A stretch of DNA of 64,000 nt, taken from positions 16,739-80,738 of the forward strand of contig JAPOSC010000055.1 in NCBI GenBank assembly GCA_026709935.1. Direction: 5' to 3'. Shown here piece by piece: positions 42,985-51,334 of the stretch. Numbering within the stretch: position 1 is the stretch's first letter; the number at the start of each line of letters is the position of its first letter. The position numbers were made by a program, and so were the translations under genes. The stretch comes from Thiotrichales bacterium. Lineage in GTDB: Bacteria > Pseudomonadota > Gammaproteobacteria > HK1. The notes under the pieces were generated by a model. That model saw only the letters and a list, made by a program, of their open reading frames with translations, had not been told where the DNA came from and searched no databases.

Positions 42985-43096
42985 AGCCGAGGAGCTGCCC
43001 GAACGAGACGTGGGATTCCTCGACCACAAGGTCAGGATCGAATTCATGGACGATTTCGATATGACGGAAGAGGAACTGCTTGGTTCCGGCGAATGA
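42854..43096 (+). CDS. Phd/YefM-family antitoxin
   Basis: 80 aa from the ATG at 42854. MSVAELKAQFSRVLTAVRAGERVGVLDGKSKRPVAMIVP is the typical Phd/YefM DNA-binding fold (prevent-host-death), followed by an acidic C-terminal tail (DDFDMTEEELLGSGE) that would block the toxin. The next frame starts in an ATGA overlap and looks like a destroyed vapC-type toxin, so the antitoxin is orphaned. Confidence 0.75.
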   Translation: MINMSVAELKAQFSRVLTAVRAGERVGVLDGKSKRPVAMIVPDEAEELPERDVGFLDHKVRIEFMDDFDMTEEELLGSGE

Positions 43097-43215
43097 GGTA
43101 CGTGCTGGATTCCCACCCCCTGTCAGGGTCGCGAGGTGGATCAGATCGGGCGATGGGGATGCCGTCCCGGTGCCTTGTCGCATCAACCCCGAAGTCTCGC
43201 GCCCGGATATCATGA
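43093..43215 (+). pseudogene. Remnant of a PIN-domain (VapC-like) toxin
   Basis: ATG overlapping the antitoxin stop (ATGA). The first residues MRYVLDSHPL resemble the start of VapC PIN toxins (consensus MRYLLDTHxLL, with Asp as the first metal ligand), but the frame then degrades and stops after 40 aa, versus 120-140 aa for intact VapC. Confidence 0.4.
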
Positions 43216-43457
43216 GCCGTGCCGATCTTCACAGTTGATCCAGGTTTTCGAGGCGGGTTTTCAGGTGGCAGGTAAGAGGCTTTGATGGGTACGTCGCTCC
43301 GGGAGATACGCCAAAAGGAGGCGCTGTGTATACCTTGTCGGTTTGAGGCGCAGCCTCGTCAGCCAGCCGGTCGCCCCGGTTGACAGTAGATCCGGGATAC
43401 GCGCTCACGAATCCGATACGAGCCACTTGACCTTGCGTGTGGTCAGGCAGGGACGAT

Positions 43458-43489
43458 CTGAGGCGGCGCTGGACAGGGCGCCGCCTCAG
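43458..43489 (-). terminator. Hairpin after the sugar-binding protein gene
   Basis: CTGAGGCGGCGC (43458-43469), 8-nt loop, GCGCCGCCTCAG (43478-43489): a perfect 12-bp stem, 14 nt past the stop of the minus-strand binding-protein gene. The rest of 43216-43502 shows no gene. Confidence 0.7.
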
Positions 43490-43502
43490 GTCTCGCTTTC
43501 TC

Positions 43503-44639
43503 TCAGCGCTTCAGAGCGCCAACGCCGGAAAAACGGAATGCCTCCTGCTCCAGAGCATCGATCTCTTCGATGCTCATCTGATCGTGCGCGACGGTGATCC
43601 GGCCGAGGAACACGAACGGCAGCTCGTCGTTGCGCCCCTCCATGTCGGCCCGGATCGCCTCCGCGGTTGCGGCCCCGACATCGTCGCCCATGCGCATCGG
43701 GGTAGCGTCCAGCTCTCCGCGCCGAATCGCTTCGAGCTCCAGTCCCGTGCCGCCCCAGCCGGTCGAGAAGATCTCCTTCTCCTTGCCCGCTGCCACCTGC
43801 GCCTCGACCGAGCCCATTGCCATCGCGGTGTTGGCGTTGTGGATGACCTTGGCTTCGGGATAGGCCTGCATGATCAGGTTGGTCCCGTCGAAACCGCCCT
43901 CGCGCTGGTACTCGCCATAGTGCTCGTAGACTGCATTCCAATTTCCCCTCTCCGCGACGCAATTCATGAAATCGCCCGAGCGCTGGTTGTCGGTGATGCC
44001 GGGAATGCCCCGATTCAGGGCGTAGGTGACGTCGTTGCCGAGGCGCGACAGCATGTAATCGCACATCTTCAGAGCGCCGTAGGCGGACGAGAAGTCGAGC
44101 CATACATCCGGCTGGTTCTTCAGGTACTTCAGCGGCGTGTGGAATGCCCAGACGTAGGTGTCGAACCCTTCGGTCTCCGCCAGCTTGTCGATGTTGTCGG
44201 CCTGGGTCGCAAGCTCCGAAGGACCGAAGATGACGTAGTCGTACAGATCGGCGTCCTGCACCACCTGCTCGGTATAGGTGGCCTGGAGCGAGTGCTCGAT
44301 CTGCCGGGAGGCGAACTCGGTGGTCTCGTACTGGATGCCGAGTTGATCCAGCCGCTTGGTCAGCGCGAGATAGTTGCGGGCCCAGAAATCGGAGACGTCC
44401 GCTGAAGGGTAGATCAGCGCGATCCGGATCGGCTTGTCCTGGGACCCGGAGTAGGGAACGGCTTCCCCGCCGACGACGGCCTGCAGAGCTTCCAGCTTGC
44501 CTTCGGCGTTCACCTGCTCCGGCACCCAGTAGTCACGGTCGGCGTCGTCGGGGAGCGCCTTGAGCGGCAGATTGGCGGCCAGAGCGGTACTGCTCATCAG
44601 AGCCGCCACCGCGGCCATTGTCAGTAGCTGCTTGGACAT
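43503..44639 (-). CDS. Sugar-type ABC importer substrate-binding protein (periplasmic binding protein family I)
   Basis: 378 aa with a signal peptide (MSKQLLTMAAVAALMSSTALAAN). The body shows the RbsB/Peripla_BP_4 class fold: KPIRIALIYPSADVSDFWARNYLALTKRLDQLGI, DLYDYVIFGPSELA, NANTAMAMGSVEAQVAAGK, STGWGGTGLELEAIRRGELDATP. The long N-terminal segment before KPIRIA is unusual. Last gene in the ATPase-permease-binding protein order on the minus strand; the ligand may be a sugar, sugar acid or polyol. Confidence 0.85.
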   Translation of the reverse strand: MSKQLLTMAAVAALMSSTALAANLPLKALPDDADRDYWVPEQVNAEGKLEALQAVVGGEAVPYSGSQDKPIRIALIYPSADVSDFWARNYLALTKRLDQLGIQYETTEFASRQIEHSLQATYTEQVVQDADLYDYVIFGPSELATQADNIDKLAETEGFDTYVWAFHTPLKYLKNQPDVWLDFSSAYGALKMCDYMLSRLGNDVTYALNRGIPGITDNQRSGDFMNCVAERGNWNAVYEHYGEYQREGGFDGTNLIMQAYPEAKVIHNANTAMAMGSVEAQVAAGKEKEIFSTGWGGTGLELEAIRRGELDATPMRMGDDVGAATAEAIRADMEGRNDELPFVFLGRITVAHDQMSIEEIDALEQEAFRFSGVGALKR

Positions 44640-44667
44640 TGCGTCTTCTCCTGTCGGAATTGTGGAT

Positions 44668-45792
44668 TCAGCCGCTTGGATTCGGCGCGCCTGCCAGCAA
44701 CCATCCGAGGGCGAGCAGCAGGGTGACCGCGCCGACGATAGCGGCTGACAAGCGCAGAAGGCGGCGGTTCTCGGGGGTCCGAGCCGCCGCGAGCAGGCTG
44801 CGGGCGCCGTCGCGGTCCTTTCTCTGGAGCCAGGTGTAGAGGGTGACGGAGGCGATGATTACCACCCCCGACGCGACCGACTGCCAGAAGAACTCGATGC
44901 GCAGCGTCACCAGCGCGTTGATCATCATCGACAACAGCAGGACACCGGCGAACGAACCGATCAGCGAGGCCCGTCCGCCGAAGAGCGACGTGCCACCGAC
45001 CACGACCGCCGCAATCACATGCAGGTTGAAATAGGGCGCCGAGGTCGCCTGGATTGCGTTCAGCTTGCCGGTCAGCATGACACCCGCCAGCCCGGCCATG
45101 GCGCCCATCAGGACGTAGGCGTAGATCCGGTGCCGCTCGACCGCGATGCCGGTCATCTCCGCCGCTTCGGGGTTGGAGCCGATAGCGATGCTGTAGCGCC
45201 CGAAGTGTGTCCGGCGCAGCAGCACGTAGCCCGCGAGCATGGTCAGGAGTCCGATCGTCACCGGAATCGGCAGGAACCAGTCGAGACGCCCGCGCCCGAT
45301 GTTGGTGATCAGGTCAGGGAAGCGCGCCAGCACCAGACCCTTCGCCAGCACCAGTGCGAAGCCGCGGTACACGAGATCCATCGCGAGAGTACCGATCAAA
45401 TCCGGAACGCGGAACTTGGTGATGACCAGGCCGTTGACCAGGCCCAGACCGGCGCCGATGGAGATGGCGCACAGCACTCCGATCCACGCGGGAAAGCCGA
45501 ACTGCTTGATCAGGAAGGCCATGATGATGCCCGACAGCGCCGCAATCGAGCCGATGGAAAGATCGATGCCGCGCTGGGTGATGACGAAGGTCATCGCCAT
45601 GGCCATCGGCAGGTAGAGTGCGGCTTCGAGCAGGATGATGTTGAGGTTCGAAAGGCGGAAGTACCGCGCCGGCTCCATCACCGCCATGAAGGCGAGGATC
45701 ATCACGATCATCGCCAGCGGCCCGATGATGGCCATGTAGGGGTCCAGACGGGTCTTGAGGTCGGAAGCGACCGGAGCCGTCGTCGGATTCAT
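44668..45792 (-). CDS. Ribose-type ABC importer permease (RbsC-like)
   Basis: 374 aa from the ATG at 45792. Eight to ten membrane helices; motifs SIGSIAALSGIIMAFLIKQFG, GLVNGLVITKFRVPDLIGTLAMDLVYRG, AIGSNPEAAEMTGIAVERHRIYAYVLMGAMAGLAG and FNLHVIAAVVVGGTSLFGG are RbsC/BPD_transp_2 hallmarks. It ends 28 nt before the binding-protein start. Subunit of the same importer. Confidence 0.9.
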   Translation of the reverse strand: MNPTTAPVASDLKTRLDPYMAIIGPLAMIVMILAFMAVMEPARYFRLSNLNIILLEAALYLPMAMAMTFVITQRGIDLSIGSIAALSGIIMAFLIKQFGFPAWIGVLCAISIGAGLGLVNGLVITKFRVPDLIGTLAMDLVYRGFALVLAKGLVLARFPDLITNIGRGRLDWFLPIPVTIGLLTMLAGYVLLRRTHFGRYSIAIGSNPEAAEMTGIAVERHRIYAYVLMGAMAGLAGVMLTGKLNAIQATSAPYFNLHVIAAVVVGGTSLFGGRASLIGSFAGVLLLSMMINALVTLRIEFFWQSVASGVVIIASVTLYTWLQRKDRDGARSLLAAARTPENRRLLRLSAAIVGAVTLLLALGWLLAGAPNPSG

Positions 45793-45802
45793 GCGTTCGC
45801 GG

Positions 45803-46567
45803 TTACCAGGCATCGTTGCCGCCCACAATCAGGCCCAGCACATCCTGCCGGGTGCTCTCGGCTGTATTTACGACCCCGGCCCTTCGCCCGCGTCGCATGA
45901 CCAGCACCCGATCGGAGATTGCGAACACGTCGTCGAGGGAGTGCGAGATGAGGATGATCGCCAGACCTTGAGCCTTCAGCGTCGCGATCAGATTCAGGGT
46001 GCGCTCGGTCTCCTGCGGGCCGAGCGCGGCGGTCGGCTCGTCCATCACCAACACTCGGAGATCGGTGTGGTATACGGCCCGCGCAATCGCGATGGCTTGG
46101 CGCTGACCGCCCGAAAGGCTCTCGGTCGCTGCGTTCATGTCGGGCAGACGGACCCCGATGCGTTCGAACAGGACCCGTTCCGCCTCGGACCGCATGCGCT
46201 GGTTGTCCAGCAGCGTGACTCCGGCGATCCGGCGTGTCAGTTCGTTTCCCAGGAACACGTTCGCTGCCGCGTCCAGATGGTCGGCGAGGGCAAGGGTCTG
46301 GTAGACCGCGTCGATCCCCCGGGCGATGGCATCCGAGTGACTGTTCATCTCGAACGGACGGCCGTCCATCTCCATGGTGCCGCTGGTTGGTTGATAGACC
46401 CCGGTCAAGATCTTGATCAGGGTCGATTTCCCGGCGCCGTTGTCGCCGACGACGGCCAGCACCTCACCGGAGTAAGCATCCAGATCGACATCGGTGAGCG
46501 CGGCAACCCCGCCGAAGCGCTTGCAAATGCCGCGCATCGTCACGATTGGCCGGGCATCGGTCATCAT
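45803..46567 (-). CDS. Ribose-type ABC importer ATPase, single-domain
   Basis: 254 aa. Walker A GDNGAGKST, Q-loop AVYQTLALADHLDA, signature LSGGQRQAIAIARAV, Walker B VLVMDEPTAALGP, switch His in LISHSLDDVF. Most RbsA-type ATPases are double-length (about 500 aa); this one is one domain and must dimerise, as in FrcA-like systems. 10 nt upstream of the permease start. Confidence 0.9.
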   Translation of the reverse strand: MMTDARPIVTMRGICKRFGGVAALTDVDLDAYSGEVLAVVGDNGAGKSTLIKILTGVYQPTSGTMEMDGRPFEMNSHSDAIARGIDAVYQTLALADHLDAAANVFLGNELTRRIAGVTLLDNQRMRSEAERVLFERIGVRLPDMNAATESLSGGQRQAIAIARAVYHTDLRVLVMDEPTAALGPQETERTLNLIATLKAQGLAIILISHSLDDVFAISDRVLVMRRGRRAGVVNTAESTRQDVLGLIVGGNDAW

Positions 46568-46589
46568 CGTGATGTGGTGCCGCGGTCGC

Positions 46590-47063
46590 TCACGTCGGGA
46601 TGCCTTTACTGCCCGGCCCCTCGAAGTACTTCATCAGGGCCGCGTTGTCGGCCCCACCCAGGCCGGCCGAGTCGAGCAGCCGGTGGATCTCGGCGCAGGC
46701 CGCGGTCAGGGGCATCGCGGTTCCGGCGGCTCGCGCCAGGTCCTGCACGCCGTTCAGGTCCTTGACCATGTTGTCGATCCGCCCCGCGGGGGTGTAGTCC
46801 CGATTCGCGAACTTCACCATGAACTCTTGCAGAATGGTGCTGTCGGCCCGACCACCGGCGAGCGCCTCGGGAATCCTCGTCGCATCCACTCCGGCGTCCA
46901 GAGCCAACTGCGTCGCCTCCGCGACGGCCATGAAGTGGAGTGCGCACAGTACCTGATTGATCAGCTTGGTGGTCTGCCCGGTGCCCGACGGACCCATGTG
47001 GGTGAAGTTGGCGCACAGATGCCGCATCACCGCCTTCGATGCCTCAGCCGTGCTGGTGAAGAT
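46590..47063 (-). pseudogene. Truncated 3-hydroxyisobutyrate-dehydrogenase-like gene (N-terminal Rossmann domain lost)
   Basis: The C-terminal half of a beta-hydroxyacid dehydrogenase is recognisable: NFTHMGPSGTGQTTKLINQVLCA contains the catalytic Lys in the G-x-GQxxKxxNQ motif, then ATQLALDAGVDATRIPEALAGGRADS and DNMVKDLNGVQDLARAAGTAMPLT. The N-terminal NAD-binding GxGxMG domain is missing and upstream sequence is unrelated (a short stub frame and the SMP-30 gene on the other strand). Most likely a deletion relic in the sugar operon. Confidence 0.7.
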
Positions 47064-47314
47064 GTGCGCTACAAGCTCGAAGTGATGACGCCGCCGACGT
47101 ACAGCATACGTCCGTTGATGGAGCCCGATGCGATGACGGTCGGTCTTTCCATTTTGTTCGACGGCTCCAGAGTGCGTTGTGTATGTTAACCCCAACAACC
47201 GGACGCTTCGACGGGCGGAACTTTCCGAGTGGGACTTTCCGCTTCCGGTCCTGCGAGGCCGCCATGGGAACCGTCGTCACGTCCAGGGGGGCGTTCCGCG
47301 AGGAGAGGGAGATC

Positions 47315-48214
47315 ATGTCATTCTTCGAGGCGTTCGATCCGATATTCCGCACCTATGTGCTGGGGAATGCTCCGCTGAAGCAGATCGCCACCAGGTTCGA
47401 CTGGACAGAAGGTCCGGTCTGGTTCGGCGACGCGGGCTGCCTGCTCTTCTCGGATATCCCCAACAATCGGATTATGCGCTGGACACCGGGCGCCGACGTG
47501 TCCGTTTACCGCGAGCCGTCGAATTACGCGAACGGACATACCCGGGATCGGGAAGGTCGTCTGGTCTCGTGCGAGCACGGTGGGCGGCGCGTCACCCGGA
47601 CCGAGCACGATGGTTCGATCACCGTTGTCGCCGAGAGCTACCGTGGCAAGCGACTCAACTCGCCGAACGATGTGGTAGTGAAGTCCGACGGAACCATCTG
47701 GTTCACCGATCCGCACTACGGCATCAGGACCAACTACGAAGGTTTCAAATCGGATCAGGAGCTTCCGTGCAACGTGTATCGGGCAGATCCCGCGACCGGG
47801 AGCCTCGATTCAGTGATCACCGATTGCAACGGTCCGAACGGCCTGGCCTTCAGTCCCGACGAGCGCCGACTCTACGTCGCCGATACCGGACGGATGTTCG
47901 GCGACGACCCGACGCACATCCGGGTATTCGATGTGAAAGGGAACGGCGAAGTCAGCGGCGGTGACGTCTTCCACGCTGTCTACCCCGGCGCTGCGGACGG
48001 GTTTCGCCCCGACCGCGACGGCAACCTCTGGACCTCGGCCGCGGACGGCGTGCACTGCATCGGTCCGGACGGAGACTTGCTTGGTAAGATTTTCGTGCCG
48101 GAACTGGTCTCGAACGTGTGCTTTGGCGGGCGCGCGAAGCATCGGCTCTTCATCACCGCGTCGACCTCCGTCTACTGCATCGCGCTCAATCGCGAGGGCG
48201 TCCAGCGTCCGTGA
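47315..48214 (+). CDS. SMP-30/gluconolactonase family protein
   Basis: 299 aa from the ATG at 47315 with an AGGAGAGGGAGA box. Six-bladed beta-propeller lactonase family: metal Glu in WTEGPVWF, Asn in NSPNDVVVKSDGTIWFTDPHYG, then CNGPNGLAFSPDERRLYVADT and DGFRPDRDGNLWTSA. Hydrolyses sugar lactones or other lactones. Divergent from the ribose-type importer operon, so a sugar-acid pathway is plausible. Confidence 0.9.
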   Translation: MSFFEAFDPIFRTYVLGNAPLKQIATRFDWTEGPVWFGDAGCLLFSDIPNNRIMRWTPGADVSVYREPSNYANGHTRDREGRLVSCEHGGRRVTRTEHDGSITVVAESYRGKRLNSPNDVVVKSDGTIWFTDPHYGIRTNYEGFKSDQELPCNVYRADPATGSLDSVITDCNGPNGLAFSPDERRLYVADTGRMFGDDPTHIRVFDVKGNGEVSGGDVFHAVYPGAADGFRPDRDGNLWTSAADGVHCIGPDGDLLGKIFVPELVSNVCFGGRAKHRLFITASTSVYCIALNREGVQRP

Positions 48215-48264
48215 CGGGGACTCTGGCGCAGGCCGCCCTGGCGCTGCTTGCAACGTGACAGCCG

Positions 48265-49272
48265 TCAGCCGTGCAGCGACACCAACTGCTCGTAAAGCCC
48301 CCGGGGTATCGCGACGCCGTCACGCTTGGCCTTCGCGCGCAGCGCATGCCGGCGCTGTCCGGGGAGTCGGGCGCTGGGTTGCGCCTCGATGGCGGCGAGG
48401 AGGTCTTCCAGGCGGTTTCCGAACCGGCCTTCCGAGAATGGCCCGGGGTCGAGGGCGAGCAGGAACTGGCCCGCTCGCGGAGGCGGGCCTTCGGCGGTGA
48501 AGTAGGAGCTCGCCTCGAAGCCGAAGCATGACGCCGACAGTGCCGCGGCCAGGATCTCCACCATCAGGGCGAGCTGAGCGCCCTTGGCGTCGCCGATCGG
48601 CGCCATGGTGCCGGCCATCGCCGCCTGCGCATCGGTGGTGGGATTGCCGTCGGCGTCGAACGCCCAGTCCGGGGGGATCGGCGCGCCCGCCTGGGCCGCG
48701 ACGTTGATCTTGCCGCGCGCCACCTTGCTCAGGCTCATGTCGATGACGAGTGGTGGGTGGTCCGCGCGAGGGGCCGCGAAGCCGATGGGGTTGGTGCCGA
48801 ACAGCCCCCGGTTTCCGCCCCAGGGGGCGATGGCCTGGGGTGTGTTGCAGACGCTGATGGCGATGCAGCCGGCGCGCGCAATCGGTTCGACGTGGTGGGC
48901 GACGACCCCGGAGTGGTGCGAGTTGCGGAGGGACGTCACTGCCACCGGGGCGGTGGCGAGGGCGTCCATGAGCGTCCGCTGCGCAAGCTCGATGGCCGGG
49001 TAGGCGAACCCGTCCCGCGCGTCGATGATCGCGGCCGAGTCGCCGAGTCGAGTCGCTTCCGGGACGGCGTGACCATCGACCTTGCCGCTGCGCGCCTGCG
49101 CGGCGTAGGAGGGAACGCGGGACGCCCCGTGCCCCTTCTGGCCGTCGGCCTCGGCCGCGACCAGCGCGGTCGCCACGCGCTCGGCATTCTCCCGGGCCGT
49201 ATTGTGGGCGACCAGGATCTCGACGATGAGCGCATGCAGCTCCTCGAGCCGCAGTCGGTGTTCATCCGCCAT
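48265..49272 (-). CDS. Ldh_2 family NAD(P)-dependent 2-hydroxyacid dehydrogenase
   Basis: 335 aa of the malate/L-sulfolactate/ureidoglycolate dehydrogenase family (not the MDH/LDH Rossmann family). Landmarks are GHGASRVPSYAAQARSGKV, LRNSHHSGVVAHHVEPIARAGC with the catalytic His, NTPQAIAPWGGNRGLFGTNPIGFAAP and LSKVARGKI. Family substrates include malate, 3-sulfolactate, 2,3-diketogulonate and ureidoglycolate. Given Xsc and the MsmA-type oxygenase nearby, sulfolactate dehydrogenase (ComC-like) is one option, not shown. Convergent with the SMP-30 gene. Confidence 0.88.
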   Translation of the reverse strand: MADEHRLRLEELHALIVEILVAHNTARENAERVATALVAAEADGQKGHGASRVPSYAAQARSGKVDGHAVPEATRLGDSAAIIDARDGFAYPAIELAQRTLMDALATAPVAVTSLRNSHHSGVVAHHVEPIARAGCIAISVCNTPQAIAPWGGNRGLFGTNPIGFAAPRADHPPLVIDMSLSKVARGKINVAAQAGAPIPPDWAFDADGNPTTDAQAAMAGTMAPIGDAKGAQLALMVEILAAALSASCFGFEASSYFTAEGPPPRAGQFLLALDPGPFSEGRFGNRLEDLLAAIEAQPSARLPGQRRHALRAKAKRDGVAIPRGLYEQLVSLHG

Positions 49273-49488
49273 GGAGTCGACTCCGTTGCGTGCCGCCGTT
49301 CAAAGCCCGAACATAACCCGCGCCCTTGAGGCGAGGGCTGGTCAATGCACGATGTTCGGGTTCGCGCACACCCGCGTGACTCGGGGCGGTGCCCGTTCCT
49401 CGGCTCGCGCCAGGGTGCGCCTCACCCGGGCCAACGTTGAGCGGCGCATCCTTGTGTTCCACCACCCCCCCCATCGGGGCGCATCCGC

Positions 49489-50712
49489 TCACGCCGGTGC
49501 CGGCTGTCCGATGATCGCTCCGGTGCGCGGAAGCATGAGCACCGCGGCGAAGATCCCGCTCGCCGCCACCGCCATCACCACGAACAGCGCGCTGAATCCC
49601 CAGGTGGCATGGATGCCGGCGATAAGCGGCAGGGTGGACGCCATCACCGAGAAGGTCACGATGTAGCGGATGGAGTAGATGCGGCTGCGCCACTCGCTCC
49701 TGGTGATCCGCCCGACGAGCACGTCGTTGATGGGGATCTGCCCGAACACCACCAGCATGAACGCGACGGAGACCACCAGGGCGGCGACTCCGGTGAGCTG
49801 GTACATGATCGCGAAGAACACCGCTTGCAGCCCCGCCACGAACGCGAACACGGTGCGCACGGAGTGGTGGTCGACGAGGTACCCGACCACGAGCTGGGCA
49901 AACGCCGCGATCGTGAACACCAGGAACGCGTAGCCGCCGACTGCGGTGGCGGAACTGGCGATGTCGGTGAGCCGCTCATCGAACATCTTCGGGAGGGCGA
50001 ACGTCGTGCTCTGGAAGATCAGGCCGCCGACCGCGGTGGTGAACACGATGATGGAGAGCACGCGCACGAACGTCGCCCGTTCGATGGTCGAGGCGCCGGC
50101 CGCGGCCTTCTTCGCGCCGGCGCCGCCCGCGCGGGCGGCGGCCCGGGCCGCCTGGGCCGCCCGGTCGGACCACACGAAGGCCGCGTAGGCGACCCCGAGA
50201 CCGATGGAGACGACGCCGGGCAGGACGAACGCGTTGCGCCAGCTCCCGGTGTCGATCAGCCAGCCCGTCAGCAGCGCGGCGGCCGCAACCCCCAGGTTGC
50301 CGAACACCCCGTTGACGGCGAGCGGAATGCCGGTCTTCGTCCGCCCGTGCACCACCATCGCGAGCCCGACCGGGTGGTAGATCGCGGCGAATACGCCAAT
50401 CGCGAACAGTCCGGCCGCGATCTCGACCGGCGAATCGGCCAGTGCGGTCGCGATGGAACTCACTCCGATGCCGATGAAGAAGATGATCATCATCCCTTGG
50501 CGGCTCCACTTGTCCGCGATCCACCCGGCCGGGATCGCGCAGATCCCGAATGCGACGAACCCCGGCGTGGCGTAGGGGATCAGCGCCGCGTAGCTCATGC
50601 CCCACTCCTCGGCGAGCCGCAGCGCCGCCACCGTCGCGAAGATCAGCATGAAGAGGTGGTCGAGGAAATGCCCGACGTTGAGGAAGAGGAAGTTGAGGCG
50701 CTCGCGTGACAT
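49489..50712 (-). CDS. Major facilitator superfamily transporter
   Basis: 407 aa from the ATG at 50712, about 12 helices with a long Ala-rich central cytoplasmic loop (AAQAARAAARAGGAGAKKAA). The Fsr/MFS look is seen in FLFLNVGHFLDHLFMLIFATVA and FGICAIPAGWIADKWSRQGMM (motif A-like). Substrate unknown. Monocistronic; 166 nt upstream is the divergent SnoaL gene. Confidence 0.8.
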   Translation of the reverse strand: MSRERLNFLFLNVGHFLDHLFMLIFATVAALRLAEEWGMSYAALIPYATPGFVAFGICAIPAGWIADKWSRQGMMIIFFIGIGVSSIATALADSPVEIAAGLFAIGVFAAIYHPVGLAMVVHGRTKTGIPLAVNGVFGNLGVAAAALLTGWLIDTGSWRNAFVLPGVVSIGLGVAYAAFVWSDRAAQAARAAARAGGAGAKKAAAGASTIERATFVRVLSIIVFTTAVGGLIFQSTTFALPKMFDERLTDIASSATAVGGYAFLVFTIAAFAQLVVGYLVDHHSVRTVFAFVAGLQAVFFAIMYQLTGVAALVVSVAFMLVVFGQIPINDVLVGRITRSEWRSRIYSIRYIVTFSVMASTLPLIAGIHATWGFSALFVVMAVAASGIFAAVLMLPRTGAIIGQPAPA

Positions 50713-50876
50713 CGGCGTGTCGTCTTGGCCCGGCGTCGAGGTCGTCCCGAGGAGCCGGCACTGAATCACGTTGCGCCGAAGGTGTCCAGTTGTTCCGTTG
50801 TCTGCCTTGCGGGTCCGGATGGAACGTTGCCATCATGCGAACCCCCGGCACCGAGCCGCTTGCGCGCGAGAAGCCC

Positions 50877-51269
50877 ATGAACCACGAGCCCAAGGTGACA
50901 ATCGCTCTGCTTGATGCGATCCAGGACGCGTTCAACCGCCACGACGTGGATGCCATTCTCTCGTACTTCGCCGAGGACGGGGAGTGGCTGATGGCGCGCG
51001 GCCCGGACCCGTGGGAAGCGAAGCGGCTGCGAGGAAAGCAGGCGATCGGCGAGGTGCTCCGCGCCCGCTACGCGGTCATTCCGGACATGCGGTGGGTGGA
51101 CATGCTGCACTTCATCGACCCCGGCGGAACCCGGGCCTGCTCGGAGTGGACGGTGAAGGGCACGCCGAAAGGGGGCGCGTTGCTCGACTGGCTCGGCTGC
51201 GACATCTGGACGTTCCGCAACGGACTGGTCACCAAGAAGGACACCTACTGGAAGCACATCGACGGCTGA
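50877..51269 (+). CDS. SnoaL/NTF2-like small protein
   Basis: 130 aa from the ATG at 50877. LLDAIQDAFNRHDVDAILSYFAEDGEWLMARGPDPW and RLRGKQAIGEVLRARYAVIPDMRW are typical of SnoaL/polyketide-cyclase-like NTF2 folds; ending in TFRNGLVTKKDTYWK. Such proteins are cone-shaped dimers acting as small isomerases, cyclases or binding proteins. Converges with the amidase. Confidence 0.8.
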   Translation: MNHEPKVTIALLDAIQDAFNRHDVDAILSYFAEDGEWLMARGPDPWEAKRLRGKQAIGEVLRARYAVIPDMRWVDMLHFIDPGGTRACSEWTVKGTPKGGALLDWLGCDIWTFRNGLVTKKDTYWKHIDG

Positions 51270-51334
51270 GCCGGGGCTCCGGGGAAGTTCAAGTTCCGCG
51301 AAGCGCCGACGCCCCGGGAGAGGATTGCCGCCGT

